A stretch of DNA of 60,759 bases from Chara braunii (lineage: Eukaryota > Streptophyta > Charophyceae > Charales > Characeae). Made by a program: the position numbers and the translations under genes. The stretch lies in assembly GCA_003427395.1 (NCBI GenBank), contig BFEA01000087.1:2735659-2796417 (forward strand), written 5' to 3'. This document shows positions 41,677-53,019 of the stretch, one piece after another (positions within the stretch are counted from its first letter, which is position 1; the number at the start of each line of letters is the position of its first letter). Below the pieces are notes generated by a model. It saw only the letters and a list, made by a program, of their open reading frames with translations. It made no database searches and had not been told where the DNA came from.

Positions 41677-43005
41677 TACGGCCGCGATATCCACAGGCCT
41701 TCTGCTATCGGTCCCTGTCGCTTCGTCTCTCTGAAAAGTGACTGCTATTCTGAGGTGATGGTCCCATAACGGGATACCAGCGATCACATTCCCCCTTTTA
41801 AAATACAATTTCGGCCTATCCCCGTTGGGTACCCGTGTCCGATGGCAAGGAGGGGGCTTATGACCCTTCTTCGGGGGTGATAGGCTCCCTACCAATGCGG
41901 CCGCGGGTCGCTCCTCTTTTGGGGTCCTACCGCGCGGCGCCCGATTAGGCAGGCTTAGCACGAACAGATTTACGAGTGGTCGGGCCAGCCTAGGCCATCA
42001 GGCAATATTCGTAACTCATAAGAACGAACCGTCGACCTCTCCCTACGACGTGACCGAACCCAGAAAAGGAAAAGCCGCAGTTGAAAATCGGTAAGTTGAT
42101 AGTAATAATAATAATAATAATTGTAGAAAGAAAAGGATGGCGCTTCAAATTTCCTCCGCGCCGCAACTCCAACTCAATAGCTGTACAAGTTCTCGCACAA
42201 GTATAAAACCCGCTTTTCATTCTTATCTCTTTCTTTTCCTTTTCACACTTCCCTTCTTCAGACCCCACTGTATCTGCCCCCCAATACAGCTAGCTACTCG
42301 GGGTCCCAACGTGCGGAGTTTAGACGCGCAGACCCAGTACCAGTGATATACGAAGGGTTGGGCCTGCCTAGGCCGCACTACCACCGTCCGAACTCAGAAT
42401 TCGAGCCGTTGGCCTTCCCGCGAAATGACAGGCCAACAGGAGAAAATTGAAACAGGAAAATTAAGTAACAGTAATAATAATAATAATAATAATAGCAGCA
42501 AAAATCAGAAAAAGGTAAGGAAAATTGTAACATCACAGTGGCCTGAAGCCACTGGATTTTCCCCGAACTAGGAGCGAGTTCAAATTCGGCATTTTATTTT
42601 TTTCTTTTTCTTTCTCTCTTTTGACAATGACTTCTGCTCTGTGCACCTAACCCATAACCTGGTTAAAGATCATTCGGTGCGCAGTAGAAAAGACTGCGTC
42701 GGCCCTTCTACTTTCGCGTTCCAGGGCGAACCCGGCGGCTACCACGGCTGCAGGCCGGTTGTGCTCTGCTGTACAGCAGGACGCCGAGCCAGCGTGGACC
42801 AATGGAAAGCCCTGTGGCACACCCCTTTTGCTAAAGGCATGCACCGACAGGGCTGGTCCACACTAGGGTACAACCCGGGCCCTAAGGATCGTGGAGATGA
42901 CTACGAGCTGCAATACCAAAGCGAACTGCGACACCAGAGCAAGAGACCGGTACCAGGCAGGGACTTGGTACACAGAGGAGGGTCGGGACACCGCGCCCTC
43001 CGACA

Positions 43006-43028
43006 CCGCGACTGCGTAGGATTCATAG
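43006..43028. mobile_element. GC-palindromic MITE, right end
   Basis: CCGCGACTGCGTAGGATTCATAG, the 23-bp remainder beyond the giant LTR. Its end CATAG mirrors the CTATG at 15838, and the 8-bp duplication CCGGAGGG follows at 43029. Confidence 0.65.
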
Positions 43029-45060
43029 CCGGAGGGCGCAATCCCAGTGTGCTCTCTATTCACGGATGATCTCACAATTGGGGGTATCCATGACCACTGA
43101 GGGACAGCCGCCAATCAACGATGAGTGGATTAGCGTCCCGACCCAACATAAACTAAATAACTGGAGTAACAAACACACATCCCTTTTCGGTCGAGCGTTG
43201 GTTATTAATAACGTGGTTTTTGCGTCCTTATGGTACAAATCCTTGTTATGGTCACTGAGCAAAGCAGCCCCGAGAAGCCTGAGGAAAAAGACAGCAGCCT
43301 TCCTGTGGAGAGGGGGTGAGGAGCAGACCAACTCAATAAGTCGTGTAGCCTGGGACTCAATTATCCAACCTGAAGCAAGAGGAGGATTGAGAATAATTGA
43401 CCTAGTCACACAGGTCCAAGCCCTTCGTATAAAATGGATTAAGAAGCTTATATTCACCCCCCATAGCCCGTGGTGTATCTTAGCTTTGGAACATTTGACT
43501 CGAATGGCCCCCGAGCCCCCCCATAAGATTCATCCACTGACATGGCCGGAGGATCGCTTATGGACAGTCCCACACAAACTCCCACAAGTTAGGGATAGGC
43601 CGGAAGGAGGGGCTCAATCGATGGACACATTCTGACCATCCGTGCTGCAAACCTAGCGTAATCTCCCGCTCATAGACAAGAACCACCCCAATCGTTGGGA
43701 GGAGGTCCACCGACAACCTCTCTTTGGGAACACGTGGATAATGGACACGAGGGGCTGCGTCATAAAGAGCTCAGCCCTGCCCTGGAAAAGTTGGGTTAGA
43801 CATGGCATCCTTAGGGTAGGGGATCTCTGGACCATGACAGACACGATTGAAAGACAAAGGAACAGATGCGAACATCCTTAAAGTACTGTCATCGTGTCGA
43901 AGAACTCTTTAAGAGTCTCATTGAAGCCATCCCACTGGAATGGTACCAGATCCTCAAACATGACCCTATTTTGAGAATATGGGATTGGGTGGCATGCACA
44001 GGGTTCCCGTTCAGGATCGGTCAGATTCACATGGTCTCACCCCAACTAGTCCTGGTTGAACATCATACCATCACCAAAAAGGGCACCCTCCAAGGGAGTA
44101 GAGCACCTTTCAAATGGACAAATAAAGAGGCAGTGTATCGGGTGAGGGTCTTAGAAGAGAAAGGACAAAGGGTGGCGTACCAGCCCGACAAACCAATCCA
44201 GGACCTGGCCTTTGATCCGGTGGAATGGACTTGGTTGCCTCCCCAAAAGATGGGAACCCCCAACTTGAAGGTAACAATCCCTCTTATCGGTCAAATCCAC
44301 CTACAAAATGCTCAGACCTAAGCGATATCTGAAGGATTTGATCAACGATAAATGGGCCAGGCAGCTGAATGTGGACCGATCCCTCTTATCGCCAATCCAA
44401 TGGTTCAAGGAACAAAAATCCAAGCCCATGAAAATCACCTTCCTTCAGTGGCAAATAGCACACCGATGTCTGTCAACCAATGATTGGTTGGCTGACCGCA
44501 CAACTCTCGAACAGAGAGGAATGTTGCTCCCTTGGTGTCAGCGGTGCCAAAGTCTCTTTCCCCCCCACAAAAAGACGGAGACCATTGAGCACATCTTCAT
44601 GCAATGCTCGATTGCTCAATTCATATGGAGATGGTGGGACTGTATATGGCGGAAGATGGAACCAAACATTCCCCGGCCCTGGTCATGGGCGGCCATATTG
44701 GCTGGGCATTGGCCGCTGGCAGAAACAGCCTCGACCTTCGTAGGGAATATGTACAGACTGGGAAGGAGAGTAGTGATTTGGGCTCTTTGGTGGCAGAGGT
44801 GCACCCTGGCCATGGAGAGGGTGCGGGTGGAAGGGACCGGAAGTTCTAGAACAGATACAGCAGCAGATTCACCTTGAGCTTACGCAGAGACGGTTGGACA
44901 CAATATCTCAATTAGACCTTTTCAAATAAATCAGAGATGTCAGGAGACGGATTACGGCTTTTTGCACAGACTGGGTGGGGGGAGAAAGAGAAGGATGGAT
45001 TGCAAAAATTGAATGAAGTGGGGACAAGGGAGTTGGGCCGTATGATTTGGAGCAAATAAG
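43029..45060 (+). pseudogene. LINE ORF2 second half: RT box and C-terminal domain
   Basis: Continues the LINE interrupted at 15837: after EG comes AIPVCSLFTDDLTIGG, the RT catalytic box with Thr where Ala is usual (FADD). A deletion at about 43073 then jumps to LGVSMTTEGQPPINDEW, HKLNNWSNKHTSLFGRALVI and KKTAAFLWRGG. After a broken part (43636-43865) it reads IPLEWYQILKHDP ... KPIQDLAFDP (43866-44321), then the zinc-binding region FLQWQIAHRCLSTNDWLADR, PWCQRCQSL, ETIEHIFMQC (44308-44877). Several frameshifts. The 3' untranslated end is not clearly bounded. Confidence 0.9.
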
Positions 45061-45687
45061 AGACTATCGTCTAATTTTTAAGGACTTGACTAACATAGAG
45101 CCCCCCTCCCCTCTACGCCCTCCCTCGGTTTTTCCGGACGCTTTTCTTCCCCATGCCTTGTCTCTAACAGAGATTCTGTCTTGAGCATAATACTTTCCTT
45201 TGCAAACCTCGCAGGCTTTCACAAAGCGAAACACCTCCCTGGAGCCCCCTGGGGAGGACCCCGCCAATGCCTTTTTCTATTCTACTTTCTGTTGAGGTAG
45301 TCAATGCTGACCTTTTGAGTATTCTGGAAGCAACTGAGCATGAGGGTTCTGAATGCAAATGAGTATGGTTTTGGAGTGAGTTGCTCCCCTGACTAGTATC
45401 AGTCCCTAATATCAGTCCCTAGCTGTCTATCTGACGCCCTTCTTATAAGGGTGAAGAGATACAAAAGAGATCAGCTGCCCTACATGCTCACACAAGGCTA
45501 CTTCGTTGGATATTACACAGGACCTGCTTAGTCAATCCCTTGGGTTTCAGGGCAATCAATGTTGGCAGACTCCATAGCCACTATTTTCATAGGGTCTAGT
45601 CAGTCAATCCCCTCTTTTGCAGGGTAATAAATGCTGGCAGATCTCACAAGTCACTACTCTCACCTTCTCAAGATATTTTTCATTCAA
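45061..45687. other. Unassigned; short tandem repeat near 45527-45662
   Basis: No gene is supported. Two related units, AGTCAATCCC...GCAGGGTAATAAATGCTGGCAG-like, lie at about 45527-45590 and 45599-45662. The CAATCC ... AATCAATG words recur near other SINE-like copies (51648, 52066, 54755). Confidence 0.5.
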
Positions 45688-45841
45688 GGGACGCTGGACC
45701 CGTTTTCCAACAGGTGACGCTTCCCACTAATAGATGGAGCCTCTCCCCAGGTGTTACTGGTGTCGGCTCTTACCAACTGGCAACAACACTAACACTGGTG
45801 GGGGGGTGTTTTTGAAAAAAAAAAAAAAAAAAAAAAAAAAA
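45688..45841 (+). mobile_element. SINE-like hairpin element, copy F
   Basis: GGGACGCTGGACCCGTTTTCCAACAGGTG, TTCCCACTAATAGATGGAGCC. Stem CCAGGTGTTA pairs with TAACACTGG, loop region CGGCTCTTACCA, poly(A) at 45818-45841. Confidence 0.75.
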
Positions 45842-46544
45842 GAAGGTAACTACGCAACGGTCGCGAAGACAGTTCGGAATTGCACTTCAGACATTCCTCC
45901 GAACATAACACCCCCCCCATCTTGACCGTACCAACGACCACCTTCAGGTTCGGTGCCCCCTTTTCCCACAACGGAAGGACTCCTGAGTATACACGGGGAT
46001 CCCAAACTTCCACCACGTGTTGCTTTTGTGCCTCGCAAAGCTCGAAATCTGAGCTGAACGCACTCAGTCCATATGGCGTTGTTGACGCACGCACCCTTAG
46101 GTCCCTCACAAAGGTGTTTGCTCATGTTGTCAACGAGGATGCAAAGGGCGGTCCAAATGGCCTGAACCAACCCAATGCCATAAGGATGCGGCAGGGCAAC
46201 CTTTTTTTTTGTTTTGCAACATGTCACTTAAACTGTGATGCGGAGGGATAGGTTGCACGTGAGTATAGGGCCAGCGCACAACAGTTCATACGCAACGTAC
46301 AGGGGAAGGTAAGATAAACCTCTCGACCACAAAGGTTGATGGGATGGTCAGGACTGGTGTGCGGACGTCGGTCCAATGGTATAACATTGTGCGAAAAGTA
46401 TTGGAGATGTCATGGCTGATGTACAAGCATGCAGTCAAAATGGTCAGGGCAGTCGGTAAACAACCAAATTATTAAAACTGTAGGCCAATCGGCTGGGGCG
46501 GGATGGCCGTTACGGGGTGGAATGGTCATTTTGAGATGGACATA
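45842..46544. other. Unassigned sequence
   Basis: No coding or repeat family recognised. Overlapping short frames on both strands have no domain signature. Confidence 0.4.
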
Positions 46545-46640
46545 GGGCCTCGTTAGACCCTCCTTAGAAAATCCTCCGGAATTAGGATGAAGTCCTTGGA
46601 AAAATCTCCGGTTTTCGGCGTCATCGTTACACCGCGTCCT
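46545..46640. repeat. Terminal inverted repeat, left
   Basis: Pairs with 51257-51347. Shared blocks: GGGCCTCGTTAGACCCTCCTT, GGCGTC, CGTTACACCGCGTCCTAATTCA. Confidence 0.8.
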
Positions 46641-47219
46641 AATTCAATGGGTTTCAAGGAAAACCCTTCGAGGTCTCCAGTGACCAATTTCATACGCATA
46701 TACGCGGCCGCGGGGGTGGATGTCCGTCATCGTGCTGGGATGTCCGTGCGTCCTCGGGCGTGGTTCAGTGGCAGTGGCGGGGAGGCCTACCGGGCTGACG
46801 AAGAAAAAGGGCGCCAACATCCCCGTTCCAATTTCAAATTTTGAACCCTCCGTCGTGACACATCCGTGCGTGAGGCGTCCTGGCGGCTGGACTGGAGACT
46901 GGGGCGAAATGTCTGTGCGGAGGAGTGATGGTGGTCATGGCTTAAACCACCGGTCACCCTGACGTCAGAAACCTCAGGGGTACCGGTAGTCCCCCTGCCG
47001 TCAGAAATTTCATGGGTACCGGTAGTTCAGAGTGGAAATCCGGTCGGGCCTGAAAAAATGGAATTTGCGAAAATGCACAAAATCGGCGCGACAAATATTT
47101 GACAGTCAAAATGATTTGATCTTTTTTTCTGATATTTTTCCCTGAAAGATCACGACCTATTTTTTTTTTTGTTTTTTTTTTTAATGATGGACTTCTAGTG
47201 ATTCTTAGAAGAGTGTAAG

Positions 47220-47300
47220 ATAGTAATTCTGATGATGATGATAATGATGATGATAATGATGATGATAATGATGATGATAATGATGATGATGATGGTGAAT
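47220..47300. repeat. (GATGATAAT)n microsatellite
   Basis: GATGATGATAAT units repeated about six times, then GAT units. Confidence 0.9.
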
Positions 47301-48280
47301 AGTATATAAAAGAGACTATGCTATATCAATGATTCTAAGCACCTTCTGAAGCCCATAACAATTTTCCAAAAAACTCAAGTATATAAGGGATTTCCAACAG
47401 ATCCTAACAAAGCTCACCGAAACTGACTTATTCTCTGACAAACTCAACCAGGCCTCACGCCCCCTAACTGCTAGGTTACAGAGCAGCGCGACTCACTCCA
47501 GCTCCGGTCAGTGTCGTCCTGTGTCAGCAACCCCCAGCTGTCCTTTAGGATGCCCCCCGCATAGCATCCCCAGATCTCTCTGCAAGGCCTCATGCCCTCA
47601 CCTTCGGCAAGCTCCAGGGCATCACCCCGCCTCCGGCCAGCGTCGTTCTGGCAATGGACAGCCACGAATCCTGAATATAACAGTCCAAATCCAGTGCAGC
47701 TTCGTACAACCCACCGGCAACCCTCAGAGACCTGAGAAATTCTTCAAACTACCAGGCATATCAGAAGAAATCCGATTCCAAGAAGCTTCCAAAAGTCACC
47801 GCACAGAGAAACTTCCCCCTGCCCACTATCCCATGCTGCCACCGCCGAGGAAAACCTCCTCGGCCCCAACCTGGAACAGACCCCCTCCTCCCCCCCTTCC
47901 GCAAAGGCAGCCAATTCCCTCCTAGAGGATACCTTCGCCTTCCCCTTGTCCCTATCTGCCCCCGCCGGGGTTGAAGGCGACCAACTCTCCCACCCCGGCC
48001 CCAGACAAGGGCAAACTACAAATCTGCCCTAACCCCGACAGGGCAGCCACCTCCCACCTTGCAGCGCCCCTGTAGAGTAAGGCTCCCCAATACCACCCCC
48101 ACCCTTCCCCCAAGAGTCCCAACCGTGACCACAGAAGCCCTATCCCGACTGAAGCACATCCATCGGATCGAATCCCTAAAATATATATGGCAGAACTGGA
48201 AATTTCTACAAATTTTGATGGAGAGAGAGGTAGATGAGAGTTTTTTTTTTTTTCGGATTTGCAGATGGTGATAAACATCA
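47301..48280. other. Unassigned, C-rich stretch
   Basis: Contains a Pro-rich open frame (47521-47925, PPPRKTSSAPTWNRPPPPPL) with no recognised family. Codon bias probably reflects composition. I do not call a gene. Confidence 0.4.
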
Positions 48281-48322
48281 TCCTGAAGATGATGATGATG
48301 ACGATCAAACTCACCTGCTGAT

Positions 48323-48572
48323 GTGAGAGACAAACAAGGCCTTGAACCGCAACACCTAATGATGACAAAATGATGATGATGATAGTAATGACGGAATGAT
48401 NNNNNNNNNNNNNNNNNNNNNNNNNNNNNNNNNNNNNNNNNNNNNNNNNNNNNNNNNNNNNNNNNNNNNNNNNNNNNNNNNNNNNNNNNNNNNNNGTGAG
48501 AGACAAACAAGGCCTTGAACCGCAACACCTAATGATGACAAAATGATGATGATGATAGTAATGACGGAATGA
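48323..48572. other. N gap (48401-48495) with identical flanks
   Basis: The about 77 bases before the gap (GTGAGAGACAAACAAGGCC ... GACGGAATGAT) are repeated exactly after it. This is likely an assembly artefact, the same pattern as at 33881-34069. Confidence 0.85.
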
Positions 48573-48599
48573 TGATGCTGATCGTACCGAAGAACAGTA

Positions 48600-49400
48600 C
48601 CAACAGCACCCTATGATTGCAAATTGATGATGCTGATGATGATAATGACGATGTTGATAATGTTGATGATGTTGATGATGTCAATGATGATGATAATGAT
48701 GATGATGCTGATGTTGCTGCTGCTGCTGATGATGATGATGATGACGACGGCGCGCAGCGCCCTGAGATGACAAAAGGATGATGATGGTGCAAATGACAAA
48801 CACCTTGGATAATAACCTAGTGATGATGATGATAAGGGTAAGCAACGCTCTATGACGAACAAGCTTCGCCAACGGCGCCTTATGAGGGTGAGGTATTGAT
48901 GATGGCAATGATATTGACGTTATGACAATGATGATGATGATGACGAGCAACCTCAGCGGCGCCCTATGAAGACAAGATGATGATGATCCCCCATACCTTG
49001 ATGTTGGTGACGAGCGGCGCCCTTATGATGATGATGGTGATGACGCCCGACGATGGTGATGACGCCTGATGCTGGCGACGAACCATTACCGTGATGTTGT
49101 TGCCGAACCATGCCCTGTTGATGATGACGGTGATAGTGACGATGATGACGAGCAGCACCCTGATGATGATGATGAATGATGACGGTGTCAAACCGCACCC
49201 TGATGATGATAATGGTGATGTCGCCTGATGATGTGAACGTGTGATGCTGACGACAAACCCTTACCGTGATGATGATGCCGAAACTCGCCCAGTTGATGAT
49301 GACGGTGATAATGACGATGATGACGAGCAACACCCTGATGATGATGACGAATGATGCCGGTGTCAAACCGCAACCGATTGATGATGGTGTCGGTGATGAT
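48600..49400. repeat. GAT/ATG-rich satellite with about 175-bp higher-order units
   Basis: Degenerate GAT repeats throughout. Two longer units, about 49023-49199 and 49200-49373, share TGACGAACC/ACAAACC, CTTACCGTGATG, TTGATGATGACGGTGATA and GGTGTCAAACCGCA. His- and Ile-rich frames on the minus strand are by-products. Confidence 0.8.
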
Positions 49401-50126
49401 CAGTGCCCCGTTGTCGATGCCGAGCAGCGCCCTAATTTTGTTGACGCACCCACTTCCTTATGATTGCAGTCACCACTGCACTCGCACTTCAGTTTACCAA
49501 GGGTTGACTCCACTGTACTCCACAGGCGTCGACATAGCCAACGCCTCTCAGGCCATATGCCACGGACAAAAACGCAGCGGCAATGGAGCGGAGCGTGGAA
49601 CTCCCGGAAGCAAAGAACCAACGGGAGTTAGCCTACTCTGCCACATCAACCTGTGACATGGTGTGGACAAGCGCCTCCGGTCACCTGCGCGTGCGCAAAG
49701 CGCCTGGTTGAGAGAGGAGATGGTCGCATTCGCTGCCGCGCACCTTCACCATGGCCTATCCGCGCGGTGTCCCAACCCTAGGCGGGGTGCAGCGCTCCTG
49801 GTAGCGCTGCGCCCGCCCCGCCGATCACGACCTAATCTACGGACCCTCAAATTTGCAGACCTTTTGATGAATTTTTCTGAGCACAAAAAATCGGCAAAGA
49901 GGCCGCTTGCGAATGGCGGGATTGGACCTGCCTGTGACGAACGGTGGTCGTCGCCCCTCCGTACAACCCGTCCCTAGCTCACCTGGCCGAGGGGTTTCGG
50001 CTGGTGGGGGGACCGGTGGTTTAAAAGGAGGGCATTGGAACGTTGGGGGACGTAGCATGTATGCGACGTTGCCGTTGTGTTTTGCATGCTCTTCGGGTCG
50101 TCACAGCTTAGCGCGAATGTAACGCT

Positions 50127-50912
50127 TTGGTGAAACGTGGAAAGTGTGAGCGAGGTCCCCATCGACGTGCCGAAGGTGCAGCGAGGGCGCCGGCACGTGA
50201 ACGAGTGGTGGGTGCTTCTGCATTGCAAGTCCTGACAATGGAACGAGAGTTCCCGGGTGGTGCGAAGGCGTTAACGACATTGGAGAGAAACACGGTGGTC
50301 ATAATTGTGTCAGTCGTCACCATGCGTTATCGCATTGAGAGAACGACAACTCGCCTGAGGATGAGATTGTCCATTCGCAGGCAGAGGCAACTGATGCAAC
50401 AAGTGATGAATGCACCGGATTGTGTGTCGTTATCGGAATCCATTGTGCAATTATGCTGCGCCATGGCATCGGGTGTGATCGGACAGGCGATGTCGAGATG
50501 GTGGATGAGGAGAAGGATAGGAGGGACAAGGGAGGATCTCCGACAGGTTGACGACGTGGCGGGGGGCTACTACAAGGAGAAACTGCGCAGTGGAGTAGTC
50601 AATGGCGCCCGTCGGTTGTCTGCTGGAGGTTTCCCACCTGTCCATCGTCGTCTTCCTTACTGTTCGTCGTTTATGTCTGTTGTCGGGACCCCGCACAACG
50701 ACGCACACGTGGAACAACACGTCAAGGAGCAGGAGAAGAGTGGCCAGCAGCACGAGCGGGAACCGCCGGAGGACGTCTACCATGAATCCCAGCATGTGAG
50801 GTGTGTACCAAACAAAGCTTGCATCAATGCGCCCGACAATAACCGACAAAACACGCTAGGCAGATGTCTGCAATCGACCAACAGTGCTTCAGCATCGCTT
50901 GTGGACAAATAA
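50127..50912 (+). pseudogene. HARBI1-like transposase N-terminal fragment
   Basis: 261-codon open frame (nominal start not an assured ATG). Residues around 115-150 read RWWMRRRIGGTREDLRQVDD then YYKEKLR, which fits the RWW-x-R-x-GG-x-x-DLR-x-x-DD ... YF-x-x-KLR pattern at the start of plant HARBI1/PIF-type transposases. The catalytic DDE region does not follow; after KLR the sequence loses similarity. Frames on the opposite strand at 50777-51268 are open but I cannot place them. Probably an internally deleted transposase. Confidence 0.5.
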
Positions 50913-51256
50913 AAAAATCCGACCGTTGGATACCACGGTCGGCGACACGTGCATGGAAAACCCTGCTTCGTGAACCGCCTTGCAGTTGAAGAACCACCCC
51001 GACGCATTTCCAGGCCAACGGTAACGGTGGAAGGCCGTTGGGGGCCCGTCGGGTACTGAAGGCCGACGATGCCAATGGACCATGGACGACCTGTGCACCA
51101 ACATCGATTCCAAATTTTCCTGTCGGCGCTCCCTCCAGAACACTTCGTCAAGCGCAGCTCCTTGAACCCAAGGGACCTAACGAGGACCCCTTGAATCCAA
51201 GGATGTTTTGGCTGGGGATCCTGAGGAATCCAAGGAAATCTCTCGGGAGCGTTTTC

Positions 51257-51347
51257 ACATTCCTTCAAGGAATTTGGTGAATTAGGACGCGGTGTAACGA
51301 CGCCAATTTCCTAAAAATCAGATTTCCAAGGAGGGTCTAACGAGGCC
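51257..51347. repeat. Terminal inverted repeat, right
   Basis: Reverse complement of 46545-46640; ends AAGGAGGGTCTAACGAGGCCC at 51347. Confidence 0.8.
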
Positions 51348-51887
51348 CATAGATCTTGTTTTTCCGAAAAAAGAGGGGGCCCAGTGCCCAAGGCTCGTAT
51401 TATCATACACACCCCTCTTCCCGTTATAGCTCAAAGAACCCTGGCCACTGCTCCCAAGAGACAGCTTCCCTATCAACTACAAGAGAGTCTTCACCAGGGA
51501 CTAAGTCCCACTAGTGGGGTTTTGGTCTTCCTTTTGAGTATTTTTGAACGTGGCCACGGTCTGGCCATGAGATGTTAAGATTAGGGTTGGCCGCCCCTCG
51601 AACCAGATTATTGTGTGTGTTGTTAGGTTTGTGGCTGAGCTGGCTGGAGGTCAATCCTTCCCTGGTTTAGGGAAGTAATCAATGCCTCCTGCCCTGTAGA
51701 GAGATGGCGTGGATATGATGGTAGGGGCTTCCAGCCCCAAATACTAACTGTTACAGAGATTATGCATGGCCGGGGCTTCAGCCTCATACATTAATATAGT
51801 TGTTGTGGATCATATAGGAGCACTTACACAGTACTGGACACATGGCATGACCACATCACTCGATCATCTCATATCGTTCGTTTAACA
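51348..51887. other. Unassigned sequence
   Basis: No gene supported. AGGTCAATCCTTCCC ... GGGAAGTAATCAATG at 51648-51690 is inverted at 52066-52105. Confidence 0.5.
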
Positions 51888-52012
51888 GGGATGCTGAACC
51901 CGATTTCCAGCAGGTGATGCTCCCCACCAATAGATGGAGCCTTCAACGCCAGGATCCACTTGACGGGGCAGCTCTTATCACCTCGTCAAGTGGCCTTCCC
52001 GAAAAAAAAAAA
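51888..52012 (+). mobile_element. SINE-like hairpin element, copy G
   Basis: GGGATGCTGAACCCGATTTCCAGCAGGTG, GCTCCCCACCAATAGATGGAGCC. Perfect 10-bp stem CCACTTGACG (51957-51966) and CGTCAAGTGG (51984-51993) with loop CAGCTCTTATCA, and A-rich tail at about 52002-52012. Confidence 0.78.
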
Positions 52013-53019
52013 GGATAAGTTGGCATTACTGGGTACGTACTTGAAACCAAGTCTAGACCCCGGGGAGACATTGATTACTTCCCCAGAAGGAAAGGATTGA
52101 CCTCTCGACATCCGACGCACCAAGCAGAGATCCAGGTCAGAAGCAGGCAACAGCCACGATAAACAAGGAATTGATGCAAGGAACCCTAAACGACAGGCAC
52201 TCTACCAGTAAGGCAAGCAGCAGCTCCCCCCTCAACTGACACCCACACTGGTAGCATGATTCGTAAAATAGTCCCTCCTACCCACCTGGGCTGCTAATGG
52301 GAATAGTTTTTTTTTTTTTTAAGTCCATGGTGTTGTAGAGGCCGGTCACTGACTACACAGTGATCACCTGGAGTAGTAGGCGGTGGGTGTCCTGGAATAT
52401 GAGACCACCTTCCCATCCCATCCTCACGTCAGTACTCCTAGTGCACCCCCCATCCCACTATCCTACCTCAGTGTGACGAGCACTCAGGACCATCACCCTT
52501 TCTACCATACCTACCAACGTGTTAGTATACTGGTTAGACTTGCTATGGGTCGACCCATTACCAAGAGGGTGGTTTCTGTTCCTGTCTTCCCAGGGTGGAT
52601 TCTTGCCCTGTCCTAAGGAAGCCCAACCTACCAGTCCGCGTTATTTTGACAGCTAGGCCAACCAGTCCCCATGGTGCCTCTATGCTGACGACTCTGCCCA
52701 CATATTTAGCCTTGGGTGAATTTTTCGACTACAGTCCCCCCCCCCGAGCATAACACACCCTGAAAATGAACATATGCAAGGTAGGTTTCCGGCCCGATAC
52801 AGCCAAAATGAGGGTGCATTGTGTTCGGGGGAAGAAGGTAGGCTGGGGTCGCATTTTCACATAAACCGACGTTGTTCATTGGTGTGTGATGCCCTGGGTG
52901 GCATAGGTACAAGCTCCTTGCGCCCTGTGCAGACCAATTGGCCAAACGCTGTTCGCATGGAAGTCTCCTTCACCTCAGGCTTTGGAGTTCTCATTTGAAT
53001 CTTGGGGGAAACTACGTGG
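52013..53019. other. Unassigned sequence
   Basis: T run at 52307-52320 and C run at 52736-52744. No gene, RNA or repeat family recognised beyond the inverted CAATCC/AATCAATG word at 52066-52105. Confidence 0.45.

Larger units (their letters stand above)
16313..43005 (-). mobile_element. Giant Ty3/gypsy retrotransposon with about 7.6-kb LTRs
   Basis: 26.7-kb element on the minus strand. Direct repeats 16313-23866 and 35343-43005 start and end TG...CA on the element strand (TGTCGGAGGG ... GTGCGACA). Four bases inside the right repeat lies a PBS resembling one for Asp tRNA, and a G-rich tract touches the left repeat at the polypurine position. The internal 11.5 kb carries, 5' to 3': a leader with several unknown ORFs, gag with a CCHC knuckle, protease, RT with YIDD, RNase H, integrase and a GPY/F module, i.e. 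gypsy order. An antisense ORF lies between integrase and the 3' LTR. Many frameshifts and stops make it inactive. I see no convincing target duplication (flanks ATCGC and CCGCG). Confidence 0.85.
35343..43005 (-). repeat. Giant LTR, right copy (5' LTR)
   Basis: 7663 bp. It retains about 164 bp lost from the left LTR (36005-36168), has an 11-bp insertion relative to it near 38835, and a shorter AAT tract. The poly(A) zone 41597-41674 is sequenced here. Its right end (CCTCCGACA) stops at 43005, where the DNA-transposon tail and then the LINE resume. Confidence 0.85.
46545..51347. mobile_element. PIF/Harbinger-like DNA transposon with long TIRs
   Basis: The left end GGGCCTCGTTAGACCCTCCTT and the right end (reverse complement) are identical over the first 21 bp. 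They continue to match imperfectly for about 90 bp, including GTTACACCGCGTCCTAATTCA. Flanking ATA on both sides is a possible 3-bp target duplication, the Harbinger size. Inside is a stretch resembling the start of a HARBI1-type transposase (50450-50580), plus microsatellite sequence and an N gap. No complete transposase is visible. Confidence 0.65.

Noticed and set aside
16313-43005. Giant repeats as a plain segmental duplication
   Set aside because: PBS and polypurine tract lie exactly at the repeat edges, TG/CA ends are present, and a gypsy core in matching orientation lies between.
48529-49366. His-, Ile- and Ser-rich frames on the minus strand
   Set aside because: Translations of GAT/ATG repeats in all frames.
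52150-52230. tRNA-like A box (TGGTAGAGTGCCTG) on the minus strand
   Set aside because: No B box at the proper distance and no cloverleaf; GGTTCCTTGCATC follows too closely.
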